Assembly (NCBI RefSeq): GCF_016906535.1 | Contig: NC_057384.1 | Location: forward strand, 1,054,001-1,118,000 | Reading direction: 5' to 3' | Length of the DNA stretch: 64,000 bases | From: Rhizoctonia solani | Taxonomy: Eukaryota > Basidiomycota > Agaricomycetes > Cantharellales > Ceratobasidiaceae | Shown: positions 57,878-64,000 of the stretch, one piece after another | Position numbering within the stretch: the first letter of the stretch is position 1 | Layout of the letters: each line of letters starts with the position of its first letter | Position numbers and translations under genes: made by a program | The notes under the pieces: model-generated | Told to the model about the DNA's origin: nothing | What the model saw: the letters and a program-made list of their open reading frames with translations, nothing else | Database searches by the model: none

Positions 57878-60800
57878 TCAAACTTGCACCCATCCTTCAC
57901 CAGAAGATGATCTAAAAACAATAGTTTTCAGAAGGCCGCTACGAATCACATGATAGGCGACGTACGACTTGTGTTGTGCCTTGTTGAGGGACACGGTCAA
58001 CTTGACTGTGACGACCTCGAATCCTCGGAATTTGAGTGGGAATGATACAACTTGGTCATCCGAATTGTCCACCTTGAGATCTTCGATGTGATCTTCGAGA
58101 ACGTTGGTGATAGCGGCTTTTGATACTTTGAGTTTCTTAGAGCTAACATAAAGCCACAAGTCAGAGAAAGCTTAGCCCTGGTGGAAGAATAAACATACAC
58201 ATTAAGCGACGCCCGCGCGTGGCCGCCGAATGCTTCATACAACCGAAGAACAATCGTCCGCTCCCCTTTGGAATTAGTGCTAAAGTCGTCATCATCACCG
58301 CGTTTCACAGTCTCAAGGATCACGTTCGGAGCTCCGGTAACGTTGAACAAGGGCTTGTGCACCAAGTTCGACACGGCTCCATAGCCATCTGAACCTTGAT
58401 CAGGAACATATCGCACTAGGAGGGTAAGTTAGACGCAGAAAATAGACTCATGAGCTCAGTTGAGATAAAATCTTACGATGGAGCGGAGAATTGAAGGTAT
58501 ATGCGACCTGCGGAACATCCGATTCCAAAAAGTGTCCCAAGTGAGGTAGGACAGCCCAGCTGAATGAATGTTCGCCTTGGTCTTGTTCAGCGTCTGGCGA
58601 AGTAGCCGCTCGAAGAAGAGAAACCCGTAGAACATTGCCGGTAACCGCAAATCCATACTTGCTCTCAGAGAGTAAAGCAACACCATAGCCATACTCCGAA
58701 AAGTCTGCGTACTAATTATACGCAAGGTTTAGTGAGAGGTTTCTTTATTAGCACATACAAACCGTACCTTATGGCCACACACCTAGAGTGTATATCGTCA
58801 GTCAGATGCTATGTTTATTGGATACAGAGTGCTCACTTCAAACTTGGCCGTATCCCAAGTAGTATTGCGATGGGTTGGGCGGGAGACATGCCCAAATTGG
58901 CACTCGTAAGTAGCCTCCAAACCACGAATATCAAGCGGGATTTCGACTATATGCGATGGTTCAATGAGCGCTTCGTCTGAAATCACGACACCCAGACTCA
59001 CACTTTAAAATTTCGTGGCGTTGATGCCAGTCAACTTTGGCATCGAAACGGATAAATGATCGGGATTGAGGAGAAAGCGAGGCTTCAACAAAGTGGTATG
59101 AGTCAAAAAAAAAAAAAGGAGTGGCCTGAATGGACTTACAAGTAATTGCATCAAGCGAGATCTATGGCATGGTTAGTACGTGCTGGAAATGTAAATGAAT
59201 AAAGCTAACTGTGGTTGTGATAAGACTCTGTCCGTATTTGACTTGGGCTTCAACCGATGCCCGAACTGGACCATTCTCCAAGATCCTAACATCGTTAAAC
59301 TCGAGCTGTGTGAACTTCTCGAGGTGGTGTATCTCAACGTCTGAACAGGATCAAGATAAGCTGATAAAGGAGTAAACTGGAAGATCGGAAACACGAACCC
59401 CACGCATCTGGGGCACAATGTATGTCAGAACGCAGTGAAGATTAGACTATGATCAACGCACCCCAGTAATTAGGTTGGTCGCTAAAGATGATCAATCCAC
59501 CCGTCTTGCCTGGCGCAATTAGCTCACGGCTGCATTGAAATGTCATTGGTATGATCTCGGAACTGAATTCCGATCACGTACTCGAGTTGAACATCAACAA
59601 GGCTAACGATTCTTCCTTTAGAAATTGTCATGCAAACGGTAGAATTCTTTAGAATAAAGTCGCTCGATCCCGATTTGTGCACTATTCGAGCAGCCCGAAT
59701 GGGTTATCAGTACTACGCTGATAGACTCACTTCCGGAACTTGCCTGAAACCGGCTTCACATCCGCAAATAGTCCGATGGGCTGCGCAATGCCAACCCCAT
59801 CACGAGCATCCATGAGGACATACCCAGTCTGGCTGTCAGACGTGATCTGGACCGCAGCAGTACGTAGGCTCTTGCCCCCGGAGCTACGAAGTGGGACTTG
59901 AACAACCTCACGACGCGGGAAGGGGGTTGTGTTAACCGCGAGGACTTTGCCTGGGGTCGAGATTTCAAACGGGGTGTTGAGATCGATGGGTGTTGAGCCA
60001 ACCAGGAGGGTATCGAAAGCTTCTTCCAAAATCGACTTGCATTCTTTCGTGATTTCACTATACAACTTCTCTGCATCTTCGTAGACCATGCCGATAGCCG
60101 ATCCAGGAAGAACTAGACAATTCACATAAACATAAATGAGACATGAGATCTAGGCCCTGGTCGGGGTGACATTACCATCGTGGAATTGGTTAAGCAATAG
60201 TTTCTCCCATGAGTCGTCAATGCGTTGTTTTGGATATAGATATCCAGCCGTAAGTGAGGCAAGGGTAGCAACGAGCTGGCGAATGGGATCAGAACCGGAA
60301 TGTACCGGTGTGTAAATCCGTTCGGTTCGCATAAATGAGCGCTTACCTCTACGTCGCGGAGAAGGATCTCCGACTTACGGTTGCCTCTTTTGATGGAACC
60401 ATGCGATGTGTACGTCCCACGATGGAACTAGAAATAGTGTGAGCGATTGCCACCCGAATAAGGAATAATACGAATTACCTCCAGATACAACTCGCCATGC
60501 CTTGAAAAATCTTAATTATTGCGGAGCTGTCTGAGTTAAACTAGCCAGGCTCACCAGTTGGGGAGTGCAGATCCATAACCACTCTCCTTTTCTAAACGAT
60601 CAAAGAACTCCTCAGTGGTATGTCCCATATTCACGAGGGGCAGTTCACGTGAGTTGTTTCCCGCCGCTCGCACCCGGCGGAGCTACATACGATCGAACAA
60701 TAGAGCATCAGTACTGCATAACACCCTGGGGCGATAGTTCATTGGGACGTGGCCACATAAGGAGATAGGGGTTCGAAATGAAAGAACATGTAAATAAAAT

Positions 60801-63237
60801 GCGTGTAACCCATCCCACAATATGTGCGGGGACACCGGCGATCCGAGTGAATCGGACGGGACTTACATTCTCAAGCATCTTGGCAAGCGGCCCCCCTCCA
60901 CCGTCTCCATTTCCAAAGACTAGCAACCCCATATCTGAAGACTCCAAATTCTATAATTGATGAACAATAAGCAATTGCCGAGTAACTGAGACCCTTGAGA
61001 TAATTGTACCTTGTGATTAGTGACTGCCTTGCGTACATCGCCGGTTGTCGCTTGGGCTGTGTATGTATCTGTGCGTGGATCGGGTATATGGAATATGAGA
61101 TGCTCCAGTGTTGTGAAATACGCTTACCGACTGGGGTCATGTGGCACAAAATTTGTGTGCCATCAATTCCGACCCAATTAAACGTTGAGTGTGGAAAAAC
61201 GTTGCTGTGTTGGAATGAGATTTGGTTCCCTCGGTTAAATTAGACTATATTCAGACGCACACATTGTTCCTGAGATTGGCGGGGTTAATTACATCAAAAA
61301 AAATACTTCCATGAAGCAGAATCTCGGCTTACCAGCTTAGTTTCTGAGTGAAAAATCTTTGCATACCGGCACTCCTCATCAGTTGAGGAATAGAGCCGGA
61401 AAGCCCAAATGAATCTGGTAACCAACCAGTTCGGCAGCGAATGCCGAATCGAGACTGGAAGAAGCGTTGGCCAAAAGTCATTTGTCGAATGAACGCTTCC
61501 CCAGAAGGCATATTCCCATCGTGTTCCACCCAGGCACCACCGATTGGTTCAAAAAGTCCCTGTTTGATTTTGGACTTGACCTCTTCGAACAAGGATGGGT
61601 ACAACTATGAAATCTAATGAAAGGATGCCCTTATAAAGATACATGACCACTTACTTGTTCAAGCCATTTGTATTGCTGAGCCGAGCTACAAGTGAAGTGA
61701 TGTTCCGGATAACGATTCATTAAATCTACCTGGGTGGACCACGATCGCGCAACTTTTTGTTGAGTAACACTGTATGGCCAAAGCCATGCAGTATCGATAT
61801 GGCCTGAGACAAACCAAATCGAGTAAGTATCATGACCAACGTAGAGTTAAGAAACATACAATGTCCAATTCCCCATACTTGTTCGCGGTCAGCACCGTGC
61901 CCTTCTCGCCGTTTTTGGTATACATCAGCACCCTCTTTGGCCCAATTTACCCCAAACACATTTTCAGCAATCTTGCGGCACTTTGCAATAGTGTCCTATT
62001 ACACCATCTGGAATATGAGAGAAGGAAAAGGCCACAAAGTAACAGTTACGGACCGGGTCGTCAACTTGAAATTCGTTCATAATCTCATTTGCAGTCCTAA
62101 GGGCCATGTTTTGAAGAGGTGAATTGCCCGGAAGTGTGTCGATGATTTCGCGCAGTGTAGTAAAGTCCCAAAACAGGTGCCATGCGTCTTGATTGGGGAC
62201 GACGAGGTCCGCCGACGCCAGAGTAAAATACCGATTTTGCTACACAGAACTAGATGTTTAGTAATAGTTCCGACGGCGCCTCAAAATACACACGTCTGGC
62301 GGGGCTATTCCACTTATGCCGAACATCCCGTTGCAGCTGCTTTCGATGACAAAGCTGTACTCGCGCTTGGTCTTGTCCAGTATGAATTCGACACGGCGAT
62401 CTCCTTCGAAGCCACCGGTGATCCCCTGTAGAGGAACACCGGATGTAGTGAATATCATTGCCTCACATCCAGGGTCAAACTCGACTGGAATACTGTTAGG
62501 CAAATTCACAAACATTGCGAATAATCTTACACTGAACACGCTCGTACTTTTCCCACTCTGCTGGAATTTTAACCGTGATTTTCCACCAGTGATTGGTCTA
62601 CGCATTTCAGGTCATTCACATTTCACTCTGAGTGATATAAAACCATTCTTACCCCTATATGGCGAATAAAGAGTTAGTTGTGACAAGATATTACATCAAC
62701 GTGAGGTAACATACAACTGGGGCCAAATTCCTGCCCTTTCTTTGCCGGCTTGAAGTCTTGCTTCATTGCCTCTTCAAAAGTAGGCTTTGTGCGCCCAGGT
62801 GCTGACCATACTTCAAGCTTGACATGGTCAACGTCATCAATACGGTGAGTAAACATGAGAGCCGGTAAGTTGAGAGAAGCAAAGCTGCCATCTATTGGAG
62901 TGCCGTTAGTAACCTGCATTAGACACTGCAGGGTAGCTTACCTGTAAACTTTTTGACTCTATCCTTGGTCAGGTTTTTTATCCATTTACTTCCTGAATTG
63001 GCTTGTAAGTTACATACAATGAGTATTGCATACCAACCCACCAACTCCGAAATTCAATTCCGGGTATGAATGCGCGTCCTTTGGTTGGTGTCCATAACCC
63101 ATATGCCCATGATGATGATGATGAGTTCCTCCCATGCCGTCGATTCGTTGTGGTTGTATCACAATACCGGGCTGGGGCGTTCGGTCATGTGAGCCGCGGG
63201 GATGGTCCGTGCGGTGGTCTTTGTCCACGTGACGCAT
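57878..63237 (-). CDS. AMS1: alpha-mannosidase, GH38 (Ams1 type)
   Basis: Start at 63237 ([20 protein letters not shown]), followed by a His-rich stretch [16 protein letters not shown] and [10 protein letters not shown]. Then [38 protein letters not shown] sequence and the GH38 entry motif [20 protein letters not shown] (about 61,735-61,800). Next come [40 protein letters not shown], and [19 protein letters not shown], whose Asp is the expected nucleophile. The C-terminal beta domains include [52 protein letters not shown] and [20 protein letters not shown]. About 25 exons. Ams1-type enzymes lie in the cytosol/vacuole and trim free oligosaccharides and vacuolar glycans, without a signal peptide, as here. 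Not every exon boundary was resolved. Confidence 0.85.
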
Positions 63238-63324
63238 CAGCGCTAAACTGCACAACCACTTTCAACAAGTACAACTATAGCATAGTTGATAATTGACCAA
63301 GGAGTCAGGACCAGCAAACCAATC
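63238..63324. promoter_or_regulatory. very short divergent spacer, mannosidase / next gene
   Basis: Only 87 bp separate the mannosidase ATG (minus) from the ATG at 63325 (plus). The 5' leaders or promoters must overlap. Confidence 0.4.
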
Positions 63325-64000
63325 ATGTCTAGGAAAACAGGTGGCACAACGTCACTTTCTAACGGGACGCTATCGTGTGTATGTCAACCTCAACATGTCC
63401 GTACAATTAACCATTAGTAACAATTGTAGGCTTCGTTTCATGCAACGTGGGACGACACAAAGAGTTGCGGCTACTACTGCCAAAATAGTCGACGAGGCTG
63501 AATGGGATATTGGGCCGGTAGCACGGGCCGCATGGGGTGTCACATCCAATACGAACCAGAACTCAACCACTGAATCTTCGTGCGTAAATTTTTGATCGCA
63601 TTTACTACCTCTAAGTTTGCCTTACGTGTTAGCATCCACGTAACTCAAGACGACTCCTATCTTCCTTTCGTATTCGAACATGACACACCGGATGCTACGG
63701 AGCACCAGCCTTTGAGGAATGAATCAGAAGTAGAGCCCGGGCGAAGGCGAATCTTTCGCCATGGCACCGAAGTAAAGCAGGATGAGGCTCCCCCTGTAGA
63801 GGCCGTGGACCCAAGTAGTGAACCTGCAAAACCTAGAACGAATACTGAGAGCAACGCAAAAGACAGCGGCTCCCTGAAAGCATTCAACCCTCAACCAAAG
63901 TTTATTTCTGGGTCGAGAGCTCCCTTGAATGATGATCAGGTCGCTAACAAAGCAGGAATGCGCCGTCACCGACTTGAAGGTCTCCTTAAGCGGTCGGACT
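63325..64000 (+). CDS. unidentified protein, N-terminal part (runs off window)
   Basis: A start at 63325 reads MSRKTGGTTSLSNGTLSC. After an intron (GTATGT...TGTAG, about 63,379-63,429) comes LRFMQRGTTQRVAATTAKIV, then DEAEWDIGPVARAAWGV, and after a second intron (about 63,580-63,632) IHVTQDDSYLPFVFEHDTPD and a long open frame to the edge, rich in Glu, Pro, Arg and Ser (RRRIFRHGTEVKQDEAPPVE, FNPQPKFISGSRAPLNDDQ). The first junction does not join in phase, so the start or one base is uncertain. I see no known domain. The sequence looks disordered. Confidence 0.45.

Noticed and set aside
1..64000. tRNA, rRNA or other RNA genes
   Set aside because: I looked for cloverleaf-like and B-box sequence by eye and saw none I could defend; a covariance-model scan would be needed to exclude them.

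Overview
The window is from a filamentous Agaricomycete. Genes are broken by many 45-90 nt GT-AG introns, and the families are typical of basidiomycetes (DUF6533 membrane proteins, a WOPR regulator, a DHA2 transporter, S10 carboxypeptidases, a P450). The gag start of the LTR element at the left edge resembles Ty3/gypsy elements I associate with Rhizoctonia solani, so a Rhizoctonia/Ceratobasidiaceae genome is my best guess, from memory and not from a search.

Layout. 1-5,820 is transposon-rich: the 5' LTR and gag start of a minus-strand retroelement, a decayed coding remnant, a 5'-truncated DUF6533 copy, two ~220 bp CACTG...CAGTG MITE-like elements and an intact-looking DUF6533 gene. 6,000-13,400 holds housekeeping genes: ARPC5, a phospholipid N-methyltransferase, a TFIIIC WD40 subunit, SRP9 and a PhyH dioxygenase. 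13,400-20,100 is gene-poor, apart from one poorly understood gene carrying a 0.3 kb tandem duplication. 20,096-25,661 groups three ubiquitin genes: a membrane RING protein, a Ubc7/UBE2G2-type E2 and an RNF216-type RBR ligase. 25,940-33,800 has an S10 carboxypeptidase pseudogene, a P450, a third MITE copy, an intact S10 gene, a scrap of another S10 copy and a 7-bp minisatellite. 33,824-41,517 is a divergent pair, an ERCC6L2-like SNF2 ATPase and Noc2. 41,906-51,985 has a DHA2 drug transporter, a RidA deaminase, an intronless membrane protein and a secreted phytase-like esterase. 54,618-63,237 has a WOPR regulator and a GH38 alpha-mannosidase, followed by the start of an unidentified gene running off the right edge.

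Several conserved genes (SRP9, PhyH, RING protein, Ubc7, RBR, Noc2) keep full-length homology only across single-base frame breaks, many of them in short homopolymers. Breaks in essential genes point to residual assembly indels more than real gene loss, and annotations here should allow for that. The most interesting non-genic observations are the three-copy MITE family, a GC-AG intron in SRP9, the S10 gene array and the ubiquitin gene neighbourhood. I found no clearly new multi-gene system.
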